Below, piece by piece: positions 17,898 through 27,083 of a stretch of 64,000 nt of DNA. Numbering within the stretch: position 1 is the stretch's first letter; each line of letters begins with the position of its first letter. Source of the DNA: DASTFY01 sp963769115 (GTDB lineage: Bacteria > Actinomycetota > Acidimicrobiia > Acidimicrobiales > Ilumatobacteraceae); contig CAVYKN010000019.1 in the NCBI GenBank assembly GCA_963769115.1, positions 489,264 through 553,263 on the forward strand, given 5' to 3'. Both the position numbers and the translations under genes were made by a program. The notes beneath the pieces were generated by a model, which worked only from the letters and a program-made list of their open reading frames with translations, did no database searches and had not been told where the DNA came from.

Positions 17898-18819
17898 ATG
17901 ACCGCGCCGGACCAGCCGCTGAGGGATCGGATCGCCCTGGTCGCCGGCGCGACGCGGGGCTCCGGTCGTGGGATCGCCGTCGAGCTGGGCGCGGCCGGGG
18001 CGACCGTGTACTGCACGGGACGGACGACCCGGGCCGAGCGGTCGGAGATGGACCGACCCGAGACGATCGAGGAGACCGCAGAGCTGGTCGACGCCGCCGG
18101 CGGCCGCGGGATCGCGGTGCAGGTCGACCATCTCGACCGCGACCAGGTGGCCGCACTGGTGGAGCGCATCCAGGCCGAGCAGGGCGCGCTGCACCTGCTG
18201 GTCAACGACATCTGGGGCGCCACGAAGATGGAGTGGAACGCCACCGTGTGGGAGTCGGACCTGGACTACGGGCTGCACCAGCTGCGCCTGGCCGTCGACA
18301 CGCCATGCGATCACCGCGCACTTCGCCTTGCCGCTGCTCATCGGCCAACCCGGGGGCCTGGTGGTGGAGGTGACCGACGGGACGGCCGTGTACAACGAGG
18401 AGAACTACCGGGTGTCGTTCTTCTACGACCTGGCCAAGGCCGCGAACCTCCGGATGGCGTTCGCGCTCGCCCACGAGCTGGCGCCCCACGGTGCCACCGC
18501 CGTGGCGCTGACGCCGGGGTGGTTGCGGTCCGAGGCGATGCTCGAGGTCTATGAGGTCACGGAGGCGACCTGGCGCGACGCGACACAGGTCCAGCCCCAC
18601 TTCGCCATCTCCGAGAGCCCGGCGTTCGTCGGCCGGGCGGTCGCCGCCCTGGCCGCTGACCCCGAGCGGTCGCGGTGGAACGGCCAGTCGCTGTCCAGCG
18701 GCCAGCTCGCCGGCGTCTACGGGTTCACGGACCTGGACGGCAGCCAGCCCGACGCCTGGCGATACATGGTCGAGGTCCAGGACCCCGGCCGGCCGGCCGA
18801 CACCACCGGCTACCGCTGA
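17898..18819 (+). pseudogene. SDR-family oxidoreductase split by a one-base insertion
   Basis: The first frame gives a Rossmann N-terminus (LVAGATRGSGRGIAVELGAA) and the NAG-like strand LLVNDIWGATKMEWN. After position 18303-18304 (an extra C in CGCC) the next frame continues with HAITAHFALPLL, VSFFYDLAKAANLRMAFALA and VALTPGWLRSEAM. Removing one base restores a single protein of about 306 residues. The catalytic Tyr and Lys correspond to FYDLAKAA. Likely NAD(P)-dependent reductase or dehydrogenase with unknown substrate. The clean continuity suggests a consensus error or a very recent mutation. Confidence 0.8.
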
Positions 18820-18834
18820 CGACCCGGCGCGGGA

Positions 18835-19593
18835 TCAGGCCCGCTGCATGTCCCCGTCGATGGGGATGACCTGCCCGGAGATCGATCGCGCCGCGTCGGA
18901 GGCGAGGAACACGGCCAGCGCGCCGATGTCGGACGGATCGACCAACGCCTTGAGGGACTGGTTCACCATCGCGAGGTGCTTCTCCTCCTCGACCGGTCGG
19001 CCGGACGCTCGCGCCCGCTCCTGATACACGCGCTCGGCCCGCTCTCCCGCGACCGCGCCCGGAGCGATGGCGTTGACACGGATGCCGTGCTGCCCCAGCT
19101 CCATCGAGAGGGTCTTCGTGAACCCGATCAGCGCCCACTTGGTCGACGAGTACGGGCTGCGGTTGGCATAGCCGAAGCGTCCGGCCGCCGACGAGATGTT
19201 GAGGATGCTGCCTCCGCCGGCGTGGATCAGGTGCGGGATGGCGTTGCGGGTCACGTCGAAGGTGCCGGTCAGGTTCACCCGCACCACGGCGTCCCACTCG
19301 TCGGGCTCGATCTCGTGCACCGGCTTCGTCGGCCCACCGATCCCGGCGTTGTTCACCAGGACGTCGATGCCACCCAGCCGAGCTGCCGCATCCGCCACCA
19401 TCGCCGTGACCGCCGCGCGGTCACCGACGTCGCAGCGACCGGTGAGCAGCCCGGGCAACTCGTCCTGCGCGCGCTCGAGGCCGGCGATGTCGATGTCGCA
19501 GATGTAGACCTGCGCCTGGCTCGCGTGGTGGAAGGCCCGCGCGATGGCGAGACCGATGCCCGACGCACCGGCCGTGACGAGGACCCTGGTCAT
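18835..19593 (-). CDS. SDR-family NAD(P)-dependent oxidoreductase
   Basis: A complete 252-residue classical short-chain dehydrogenase: cofactor motif TAGASGIG at residues 7-14, DVLVNNAGIGG, catalytic SSAAGRFGYANRSPYSSTK (Ser, Tyr, Lys) and the IRVNAIAPG turn before the substrate loop. It acts on an alcohol/ketone pair in the cytosol; the substrate is not predictable. It is convergent with the frameshifted SDR upstream in coordinates, and follows katG on the minus strand beyond a strong hairpin, so it probably lies in its own unit. Confidence 0.9.
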   Translation of the reverse strand: MTRVLVTAGASGIGLAIARAFHHASQAQVYICDIDIAGLERAQDELPGLLTGRCDVGDRAAVTAMVADAAARLGGIDVLVNNAGIGGPTKPVHEIEPDEWDAVVRVNLTGTFDVTRNAIPHLIHAGGGSILNISSAAGRFGYANRSPYSSTKWALIGFTKTLSMELGQHGIRVNAIAPGAVAGERAERVYQERARASGRPVEEEKHLAMVNQSLKALVDPSDIGALAVFLASDAARSISGQVIPIDGDMQRA

Positions 19594-19602
19594 CGGTGTG
19601 GC

Positions 19603-19640
19603 GCTCCGGTGACCGGATCGGCTGGCCCGGTCACCGGAGC
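19603..19640 (-). terminator. Perfect 14-bp hairpin downstream of katG
   Basis: GCTCCGGTGACCGG at 19603-19616 is the exact reverse complement of CCGGTCACCGGAGC at 19627-19640, with a 10-base loop. It lies between the katG stop and the start of the minus-strand SDR gene. No T-run follows, so it would be a stem-type terminator of the kind common in high-GC actinobacteria, or an operator for the SDR gene. Confidence 0.6.
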
Positions 19641-19651
19641 GAAGACGTCGA

Positions 19652-21834
19652 TCAGTCGAGATCGAAGCGGTCGAGGTTCATGACCTTGTCCCACGCGGCC
19701 ACGAAGTCCTGCACGAACCTCTCCTTCGCATCGTCCGATGCGTAGACCTCCGCGATCGCGCGGAGCTGGGAGTTCGCGCCGAACACCAGGTCGACGGCGG
19801 TCGCCGTCCACTTGGCCTCGCCGGTCTTGCGATCGCGACCCTCATACACGTTCTCGGTCGAGACCGAGGTCGACCACTCCGTGCCCATGTCGAGCAGGTT
19901 CACGAAGAAGTCGTTGGTCAACGTCCCGGGACGGTCGGTGAAGACGCCGTGCTGACCCTGATCGAAGTTGGCGCCCAGGGCCCGCAGACCGCCGATGAGG
20001 GCGGTGGTCTCGGGAGCCGTCAGCGTCAGCATGTACGCCCGCTCCAGGAGCAGGGTCTCCGGCGACAACTTCTCTCCGGCTTGGAGGTAGTTGCGGAAGC
20101 CGTCGGCGTTCGGCTCCAGGACGGCGAACGACTCGACGTCGGTCTGCTCCTGCGAGGCATCGGTGCGGCCCGGCGAGAACGGGACCGTGATGTCCTGCCC
20201 GGCGTCCTTCGCCGCCTTCTCGACGGCCGCGCAACCACCGAGGACGATCAGGTCCGCCAGCGAGACCTTGGTCCCGCCCGACTGCGAGCCGTTGAAGTCC
20301 TGCTGGATGCCCTCCAGGGTCTGCAGCACCGTCGCCAGCTCGGCCGGGTTGTTGACCTCCCAGTCCTTCTGCGGCGCGAGCCGGATCCGGGCGCCGTTGG
20401 CGCCACCGCGCTTGTCGGTGCCGCGGAAGCTGGCCGCGGAGGCCCATGCGGTCGAGACCAGCTGGGAGACTGACAGCCCGGAGTCGAGCACCTTGCCCTT
20501 GAGAGCGGCGATGTCCGCCTCACCGATCAGGTCATGGTCGGCGGCGGGGACGGGGTCCTGCCAGAGCTGCGGCTCCGGGATCCACGGACCGAGGTAGCGC
20601 GAGAGGGCCCCATGTCGCGGTGCAACAGCTTGTACCACGCCTTGGCGAACGCGTCAGCGAGCTGATCGGGGTTCTCGAAGAAGCGCCTGGCGATGGGCTC
20701 GTAGATCGGGTCGAACTTCAGCGCGAGGTCCGACGTGAGCATCATCGGCGCGTGCCGCTTCGACGGGTCGTGCGCGTCCGGCACGGTGCCCTGGGCCTCC
20801 GGGTTGGTGGGCGTCCACTGCTGGGCGCCGGCGGGGCTCCGCGTGAGCTCGTAGTCGTACCCGAACAGGTTCTCCAGGTAGCCGTTGTCCCACTTCGTCG
20901 GCTCCTTGGTCCATGCACCTTCCAGCCCGCTGGTGAGTGCGTGCACGCCCGAGCCGGTCTCGAAGCTGTTCTTCCAGCCCAGCCCCTGGTGCTCGACGGG
21001 GCAGCCCTCGGGCTCCGGCCCCAGGTACTCGGGGTCGACCGCGCCGTGGCACTTGCCGAACGTGTGGCCTCCGACGATGAGCGCAACGGTCTCCTCGTCG
21101 TTCATCGCCATCCGAGCGAACGTCTCACGGATGTCGCGGGCGGACGCCAGCGGGTCCGGGTTGCCGTTCGGGCCCTCGGGGTTGACGTAGATGAGGCCCA
21201 TCTGCACGGCACCGAGCGGGCCGGAGAGCTCGCGGTCGCCGCTGTAGCGCTCGTCGCCGAGCCACGTGTCCTCGGAACCCCAGAAGATCTGCTCCGGCTC
21301 CCAGACGTCAGGGCGACCGAAGCCGAAGCCGAACGTCTTGAACCCCATCGACTCCAGCGCGACGTTGCCGGTGAAGACCAACAGGTCGGCCCACGAGATC
21401 TTCTGGCCGTACTTCTGCTTGATGGGCCAGAGCAGCCGGCGGGCCTTGTCGAGGCTGACGTTGTCCGGCCAGCTGTTGAGGGGGGCGAAGCGCTGCGCAC
21501 CCTGGCCGCCACCTCCCCGGCCGTCCGCGATGCGATACGTGCCGGCGGCGTGCCAGGTCATGCGGATGAAGAGTCCTCCGTAGTGTCCGTAGTCAGCGGG
21601 CCACCACTCCTGCGAGGCGGTCATCAACTCGGTGAGGTCCTTCTTCAGCGCCTCGACGTCGAGCGACGCGAACGCCTCCGCGTAGTCGAAGTCCCCGCCC
21701 AGTGGGTTGGACTGGTTCGGGTGCTGGTGCAGGACGTCTAGGTCCAGCTGGTTCGGCCACCAGTCCTGGTTCGACATCGGACGAGTCGCCTTGGGCGTGG
21801 GGGACGGTACGGCTGGGTTTTCGCTCTCGGACAC
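19652..21834 (-). pseudogene. katG: Catalase-peroxidase KatG, interrupted by a one-base deletion
   Basis: Two overlapping frames together give a full KatG of about 727 residues. The first frame holds the distal triad Arg91-Trp94-His95 (RMTWHAAGTYR), the adduct Tyr in MGLIYVNPEGPNG and the proximal His257 (VGGHTFGK). The second frame starts after LHRDMGP with LSRYLGPWIPEP and runs through the second peroxidase-like domain. Inserting one G at the GGG of 20605-20607 (plus strand) restores continuity. GTG at 21834, after AGGAGAAGG, is the start. KatG removes hydrogen peroxide; the fur-type gene directly upstream is the expected regulator. As read, the product would lack the C-terminal domain. Confidence 0.88.
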
Positions 21835-22304
21835 GGCGATCCTTCTCCTATCTCGGTGATTCGCTGCTGCTCACTGGTTGCCGCGACACAGGCCGGGCAT
21901 CGGCCCCAGTAGATGACTTCGGCCTCGTCGACCTCGTAGCCGGAGTCGTCGGCGGCGGACAGGCAGGGGGTGTAGCCCACCGCGCAGTCCACGTCGACCA
22001 TCCGGCCGCACGTTCGGCAGATGAGGTGGTGGTGGTTGTCTCCGACCCGATCCTCGTAGCGGGCCGGCGATCCGGCCGGCTGGATGCGCCGGAGGAGGCC
22101 CCTGTCGGTCAGGACCCCGAGCGCGTCGTAGACCGCCTGGCGCGAGATGGCACCGAGCTCGGCCCGGACCACGCCGTCGATGTCGTCCGCCGAGCTGTGC
22201 GGCCGGTCGATCACCGCCCGTAGGACGGCCAGACGCTGGGCCGTGACCTGCACGCCGTGTTGACGGAGCGCGACAGCGTGGTCGGCGAACGTCTCCCGGG
22301 TCAC
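21738..22304 (-). CDS. furA: Fur-family peroxide/metal regulator (FurA type)
   Basis: A Fur-family repressor upstream of katG. The winged helix (RQHGVQVTAQRLAVLRAVI ... SRQAVYDALGVLTDRGLL), the DNHHHLICRTCG metal site and a second Cys pair (GRCPAC) are visible. GTG at 22304 gives the family start. As read, the frame runs about 40 residues beyond the usual end and overlaps the katG start by 97 bp; a one-base shift near 21880 would end it normally, so the C-terminus is uncertain. In actinobacteria FurA represses katG and itself, and that arrangement is present here. Confidence 0.85.
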   Translation of the reverse strand: MTRETFADHAVALRQHGVQVTAQRLAVLRAVIDRPHSSADDIDGVVRAELGAISRQAVYDALGVLTDRGLLRRIQPAGSPARYEDRVGDNHHHLICRTCGRMVDVDCAVGYTPCLSAADDSGYEVDEAEVIYWGRCPACVAATSEQQRITEIGEGSPCPRAKTQPYRPPRPRRLVRCRTRTGGRTSWT

Positions 22305-22423
22305 GATCGCATTGTGGCGCAGATCCTGGACTGGGTCCAGATCTCGCCGGCATCCCTCCGACCTTGACGCGACGATCTCGGGTCCCGAGCATGGGTGGAG
22401 ACCGACGAATCGACTGGAGAGCG

Positions 22424-22939
22424 ATGACTGAGCCACGCACCGGGGTCAACCGCCAGACGGTCGATCTCTCGGAGTTCCCCGACCTGGTCGTCATCTACCT
22501 GGGCATGCGGGTCCGCAAGCTCGGTGGGCTGGCCAAGCTGCTCAAGACCGGCCGCCAGATCAAGGAGGGCGTCGCGCAGGCGCCCGACGGCCTCCTGCTG
22601 CACGAGAACTTCGTGCTCTCGTTCCTGCCGCCCCACTTCGGCATGCGGCAGTACTGGCGGGATCTCGACTCGCTCGAACGATGGACCCGCGAGCTGCCGC
22701 ACCAGCAGTGGTGGAAGGACTTCCTGCGCGATTCGGCCGGCACGGGCTTCTGGCACGAGACCTACTTCATGCGGGGCGGGATCGAGGCCGTCTACGACGA
22801 CATCACGAAGCCGGTCGGGATGATGGCCTTCGTCCCGCTGCAGAAGGCACGGGGCCGGATGTTCAGCGCCCGGGGCCGGCTCGGTCTCGGCGATCCGGCA
22901 CTGAGCCCCGTCATCCCCGAGTCCGACCTGCCCGCGTAG
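22424..22939 (+). CDS. DUF4188-type protein
   Basis: A 171-residue protein resembling the DUF4188 family found in actinobacteria and fungi, related to phenylacetaldoxime-dehydratase-like dimeric barrels. Recognisable stretches are VVIYLGMRVRKLGGLAKLL, HFGMRQYWRDLDSLERWTR and GTGFWHETYFMRGGIEAVY. The function is not established. An ATG at 22424 after CTGGAGAG gives the usual start; the frame is open 20 codons further up. It is divergent from furA, with the start regions 119 bp apart. Confidence 0.75.
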   Translation: MTEPRTGVNRQTVDLSEFPDLVVIYLGMRVRKLGGLAKLLKTGRQIKEGVAQAPDGLLLHENFVLSFLPPHFGMRQYWRDLDSLERWTRELPHQQWWKDFLRDSAGTGFWHETYFMRGGIEAVYDDITKPVGMMAFVPLQKARGRMFSARGRLGLGDPALSPVIPESDLPA

Positions 22940-22972
22940 GGGCACGATCGCCCACCCGGACCGTCTGAGCCG

Positions 22973-23998
22973 TCACTGCTCCCAGCGGACGCTGATCTGC
23001 CCCTCCAGAGCGGGGATGGGGAACGACTGCGCCTCGAGTTCGACCACCTCGCGAGCTGAGGGCGAGAGGCGACGCCAGGGCTGGATGGTGACGACCGCTC
23101 CCGCCCGCCGCCATGTCCCCGCCACCTCTCCGTCGACGACGACGGCGCCCGGCCAGACCCGAGGCGTCCAGAGCTCCCCGCGCCGGGCGGGATCGGGGAC
23201 GAGCAGGTCCCGATCCGCCCTCTGGAGCAGGAAGTAGGTGTCGCCGCTGGGAAGCAGCCGCGTCGACGCCGGCACTCGATCAACGGGCGCGCGGAACGCC
23301 TTCTCGTCCTTGGTCAGGATCCATGCGTCGCCGACGGGCGTGTGGACCGGCGTCAGCGATCCGGCCAGCGTCTCGAAGGTGGCCCTGGCCTGTACCGGCG
23401 CGATGCCGGCCCACTCGGCGAAGGCTTCCGCGGTCGCCGGCCCGAACACGTGGAGGTAGCGGCGAGCCAGCTCGAGCCGAGCCTCACCCGGATCGGTCGC
23501 CGGCCGCGGCACCATCCAGATCGTCGGTGGCCGCGCGCCGTCCCATCGGATCATCACCCTGCCGGTCGGCGCGGCATAGCGCATCGAACCGGGGTGCCGG
23601 CCCAGTCCGCGGCCCACCTCGCCGTACGGCATCCGGCGGCCGCCGAGGAACGCCTCGAGTCGGTCCGCCAGCTGCTCGAACGCACGGCGCCGAGACGGAT
23701 CGTCAGGCATGCGCCCGACGGTGAACACGGCCCGGTCGCGCTCGGCGACGACGTACGCGCTGAACCGAGGCCCCCACACCTGCACCAGCGAACGGTCCTC
23801 CCAGCTGTCGGGCTCGGTCCGTTCGACGCGGGCGTGGATCGACAGGAGCGCGGCCCGCGGCATGCTGTCCTGCAGGCCGGCCCACGCCGCCGCCCGCAGC
23901 GAGCTCGCACGCTTCGGGACCCGCTGGTCGAGACCGCCCGAGCGCCGCCGGAACGCGAGGACCTGCGCCCGGGTCAGCTCGAGTCGGCGGCCCGCCAC
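22973..23998 (-). CDS. Winged-helix DNA-binding protein, AlkZ-like glycosylase family
   Basis: A 341-residue member of the HTH_42 (YcaQ/AlkZ) superfamily, recognised from the N-terminal LTRAQVLAFRRR, the AAWAGLQDSMPRAALLSIHARV segment and the C-terminal DRDLLVPDPARRGELW and WPGAVVVDGEVAGTWRR strands. Characterised relatives excise bulky alkylated or cross-linked bases and protect producers of DNA-alkylating antibiotics. The catalytic QxQ/QxD motif is not obvious to me, so activity is uncertain. It is next to, and in the same direction as, the glycosyltransferase. Confidence 0.75.
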   Translation of the reverse strand: MAGRRLELTRAQVLAFRRRSGGLDQRVPKRASSLRAAAWAGLQDSMPRAALLSIHARVERTEPDSWEDRSLVQVWGPRFSAYVVAERDRAVFTVGRMPDDPSRRRAFEQLADRLEAFLGGRRMPYGEVGRGLGRHPGSMRYAAPTGRVMIRWDGARPPTIWMVPRPATDPGEARLELARRYLHVFGPATAEAFAEWAGIAPVQARATFETLAGSLTPVHTPVGDAWILTKDEKAFRAPVDRVPASTRLLPSGDTYFLLQRADRDLLVPDPARRGELWTPRVWPGAVVVDGEVAGTWRRAGAVVTIQPWRRLSPSAREVVELEAQSFPIPALEGQISVRWEQ

Positions 23999-23999
23999 T

Positions 24000-25295
24000 T
24001 CACTCCGAGGACGGTTCGAGTGCCGGCACCTGTGCCTGCGCCTCGAGCTCGGCGACGAGATCGATCGTGCCTGACTCGGCGGCCATGGTGGCCGCCAACC
24101 GCTGCGCCGCGGCCGCGAACTCAGGTCGGGAGAGGATCTCCTGCGTGGCCCTCGCGATGCGGGCCGCCGACGCGCGGGTCGGCAGGCGGACGCCCGCGCC
24201 GTGGTGGACGAGGCGAGCGGCGTTGTCGTTCTGATCCCGCCCCATGGGGATGCACACCATCGGGACGCCTGCCGCGAGCGACTTCATGACCGTGCCGTGC
24301 CCGCCGTGCGTGATCGTCAGTGAGGCCTCACGCAGGATCGGGCCGTGCGGCGCGGAGGGCACGACGGCGACGTTCTCGGTCGAGAGGACCTCGCCGTCGG
24401 GGAGCATCTGACCCAGCGTGACCACCGCGCGGACCGGCAGCGTCGAGAGGCCCTCGACCACGCGCCGGAGCAGAGGTCCCTGCTCCTGGAACGTGGAGCT
24501 GAAGCCCACCAGGACCAACGGATCACGGTTCGTCTCGGGCCACGGCGCCTGCCAGGCCTCCGCCCAGCTCGGCTCGTCGAGGATCGGCCCGGTGTAGGTC
24601 ACGTTGCTGGGCACGAACGGGGAACCGAAGTCGAACGTCGGGCTGGAGAGCACCACGATCCGGTCGGTGTCGAGGACCTGGTCGTAGAACGACCGGAGCG
24701 GCGGGAGTCCGAGATCGCTGCGAGCGGCGTTCAACGTCGGCAGGCCTCGGCCGAGGAGCTTGTTGACCACGCTCCGCAACGCGGCATCCCTCGCGCGGCC
24801 GGGAGCACCCTTGGCGAGCGGGAAGCCAGGCCCGATCGCCGGCGCACCGCTGGTCGGCAACGCCCAGATGTTGGGCACGATCGGAACCACGGGCAGGCGG
24901 GCCGCCTGCGCCGCCATGATCGAGCCGAACAGGAGGTAGTCGGGCACGACGGCATCGGGCTGCGTGGCGGTGATCGCCTCGACCGTGTCAGCCGCGTACG
25001 CCGCGGCCGGGCCGGCCACGAAGCGATCGCGCAACCGCGCCAGCATGACGAGCGGGTTGTTCGTCTCCCAGTCCTTCATGAGGTCCTGAGCCGGGTCGAG
25101 GGCGGTGCGGTGCGGTGCCCGCTGCCAGGGCGAGAAGGAGCACCCCGCCGCCACCGCCTGCTCGCGGATGGTCGGATCGCCGAGGACGTGGACGGAATGC
25201 CCGCGGGCCACGAGCCGCCGGGCGACGCCGAGCTCGGGCGGGATCGTTCCACCGCCCTCCCACATCGGCATCAGGAAGCGACGAGGCATGTTCAC
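24000..25295 (-). CDS. Macrolide/UGT-like glycosyltransferase (GT1)
   Basis: A 431-residue GT-B glycosyltransferase. The N-terminal domain begins MPMWEGGGTIPPELGVARRL with a His-containing acceptor loop; the C-terminal nucleotide-sugar signature is THGGHGTVMKSLAAGVPMV and CIPMGRDQNDNAARL. Enzymes of this group glycosylate macrolides, polyenes or lipids, sometimes for self-protection. The GTG at 25295 follows AAGGAG and overlaps the TetR stop (GTGA), so it is translationally coupled to the regulator; an ATG at 25289 is the alternative. With an AlkZ-like protein downstream and a TetR regulator upstream, a xenobiotic-response unit is plausible but inferred. Confidence 0.85.
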   Translation of the reverse strand: MNMPRRFLMPMWEGGGTIPPELGVARRLVARGHSVHVLGDPTIREQAVAAGCSFSPWQRAPHRTALDPAQDLMKDWETNNPLVMLARLRDRFVAGPAAAYAADTVEAITATQPDAVVPDYLLFGSIMAAQAARLPVVPIVPNIWALPTSGAPAIGPGFPLAKGAPGRARDAALRSVVNKLLGRGLPTLNAARSDLGLPPLRSFYDQVLDTDRIVVLSSPTFDFGSPFVPSNVTYTGPILDEPSWAEAWQAPWPETNRDPLVLVGFSSTFQEQGPLLRRVVEGLSTLPVRAVVTLGQMLPDGEVLSTENVAVVPSAPHGPILREASLTITHGGHGTVMKSLAAGVPMVCIPMGRDQNDNAARLVHHGAGVRLPTRASAARIARATQEILSRPEFAAAAQRLAATMAAESGTIDLVAELEAQAQVPALEPSSE

Positions 25296-25907
25296 GAGGT
25301 CTCCTTGTTGGTGGTGATGGTGAGCGTGCCCAGCGCACCCTCGACGAGTTGGCGGATGATCGACTCGGTGCGGGACCGGGAAGAGCCCAGATCGCGCCGG
25401 AGCAGCTTCCAGACGGTGACGTCTGTGGCCGCGTAGAGCGCCAGGACCAGTTCCTCGCGCCGTGCTCCCCGGCAGCCCGTGAGCCACGGCGCGAAGGTGC
25501 GTTCGATCCAGCCCCGGTGGCTGGATCGCGCTTCACTGAGAAGGCGGTCGACCGGCGACACCCTGCCCTCCAGCTCGAGGAGGCGCACGTTCGCGTCGCC
25601 CATCGTCTCGTAGCGATCGACCAGACGGTGCACGGCCGTGACGGTGTCCCCCGGGTCGGCGGCGCGGGCCTCCTCCTCGATCGGCCGCTGCCACGCGACG
25701 ATGGCCGAGCGCGAGATCGTCCTTGGAGCCGAAGTGCCGAATGACCGTCTGGCGGCTGACACCGGCGGCCTCGGCGACCGCGTCGAGGGTCACCTGGTCG
25801 TAGGGCCGGTCGAGCCAGGCCGCGTAGCCCGCCTGCAGGATGCGCTCCCGGGTCTCCTCGACCATCTCGCGCCGCTGCGTCATGCGGTAGGGCCGGGTCA
25901 CGTTCAT
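25292..25907 (-). pseudogene. TetR-family regulator split by a one-base insertion
   Basis: The first frame encodes the TetR DNA-binding domain (TRERILQAGYAAW, VTLDAVAEAAGVSRQTVIRH, FGSKDDLAL). The ligand-binding domain continues in the next frame from AIVAWQRPIEEEARAADPGD to the end. An extra G at 25703-25704 (plus strand) explains the break; without it the protein has about 204 residues. ATG at 25907 is preferred over a TTG at 25943. It is divergent from the oxygenase gene and coupled to the glycosyltransferase, the classic layout for a local repressor. Confidence 0.82.
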
Positions 25908-25917
25908 GTGACTCTTT

Positions 25918-25941
25918 GTAACACGGATATTTTCGTGTGAC
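25918..25941. promoter_or_regulatory. Candidate TetR operator in the divergent promoter
   Basis: GTAACACG at 25918-25925 and CGTGTGAC at 25934-25941 form an inverted repeat with one mismatch around an AT-rich 8-base centre, in otherwise GC-rich DNA. It lies between the TetR and oxygenase starts, where it could control both. A second repeat, GTCAC/GTGAC, overlaps the TetR start codon at 25897-25912. Confidence 0.5.
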
Positions 25942-25989
25942 AAGAGGAAACACGAATTCGCTCGGGTCGGCCTCGCTACCGTATCGACG

Positions 25990-27075
25990 GTGGCGTTCCG
26001 CGAGATCCCCTTCGTATCGCTGGCCGACTGGACCGAGGGCGGTGCCGGTCAGCAGGCGTTCGCCGAACGGCTGCGGGCGATCTGCCACGAGGTGGGGTTC
26101 TTCCAACTCGTCGATCACGGCGTCGATCCGGCGTTCGTCGAGGAGTACTTCACCGCCCTCCGGTCCTTCTTCGCCCTCCCGGACTCGATCAAGGCGAGGA
26201 TCGACAAGGCGCAGTCACCGTGGTTCCGGGGCTGGGAGCGGGTCGGCTCCGAGCTCACCGATCTCAGCGTCGACTATCGCGAGCAGATCGACGTCTGGAC
26301 CGAGCTCCCGCCGCGGCCGCGTGACATCGAGCCCCCCTATCTCCGCCTCGACGGCCCGAACCAGTGGCCCGACGACGAGACGGTGCCGGGCTTCCGCCGT
26401 GTCGTCGAACGCTTCCAGAGGGAGATGGGCGCCATCGCCGACCAGCTCATGGCCGCCATGTGCGTCGGCCTGGGTCTCCCGCCCGACCACCTCGACAAGC
26501 TCTTCGGCGAGCGGCGCTCGTCGCTGGTGAAGCTGATCCACTATCCCCCGACTCCGCCTGGCGAAGCAGGTGTCAACGCCCATCACGACGCCGGCTTCCT
26601 CACGCTGCTGTGGCAGCACGGCGTGGCCGGGCTGCAGGTCCTGAACGAGGACGGCGATTGGATCGATGTGCCCGCCTCCGACGACGCCATCGTCGTCAAC
26701 CTGGGCGAGATCCTCCAGTCGATGACCGGCAACTACTTCGTCGCCACGACGCACCGGGTCATCGCCGGCGAGGAGCGCTACTCGTCCGGCTACTTCCACG
26801 GGCCGGATCTGCGCACCGTCCTCGACCCGCTGCCGCTCGACCACCGCTTCATCGACGCCGTGGCGGCCAGCCCCCGGCACCGCGACGCGGGCTTCATGGC
26901 CAAGCACGACGAGCTCCTCGGCGGTGAACGAGGCACGGGATCGACGAGTGCCGCCTGTTACGGCGAGCAGCTCTGGAACTACTTCTCCCGCAGCTACCCC
27001 GACCTCGTACGGCGGCACCACCCCGACGTCGCACGCCGTGCCGGGAATGGAACCGCGAACCGTCCTGCGGGGTAG
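25990..27075 (+). CDS. 2-oxoglutarate/Fe(II) oxygenase, isopenicillin-N-synthase family
   Basis: A 361-residue double-stranded beta-helix oxygenase. The DIOX_N domain (VGFFQLVDHGVDPAFVEEYF) is followed by the Fe(II) triad His198, Asp200 (NAHHDAGFLTLL) and His255 (TTHRV), and Arg263-x-Ser265 (ERYSSGYF) for 2-oxoglutarate. Such enzymes hydroxylate or desaturate small molecules. The gene is divergent from the TetR regulator across 82 bp containing a candidate operator, so it is probably inducible. The substrate is unknown. The lipoprotein gene follows by 8 bp. Confidence 0.88.
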   Translation: MAFREIPFVSLADWTEGGAGQQAFAERLRAICHEVGFFQLVDHGVDPAFVEEYFTALRSFFALPDSIKARIDKAQSPWFRGWERVGSELTDLSVDYREQIDVWTELPPRPRDIEPPYLRLDGPNQWPDDETVPGFRRVVERFQREMGAIADQLMAAMCVGLGLPPDHLDKLFGERRSSLVKLIHYPPTPPGEAGVNAHHDAGFLTLLWQHGVAGLQVLNEDGDWIDVPASDDAIVVNLGEILQSMTGNYFVATTHRVIAGEERYSSGYFHGPDLRTVLDPLPLDHRFIDAVAASPRHRDAGFMAKHDELLGGERGTGSTSAACYGEQLWNYFSRSYPDLVRRHHPDVARRAGNGTANRPAG

Positions 27076-27083
27076 CAAGCGGT

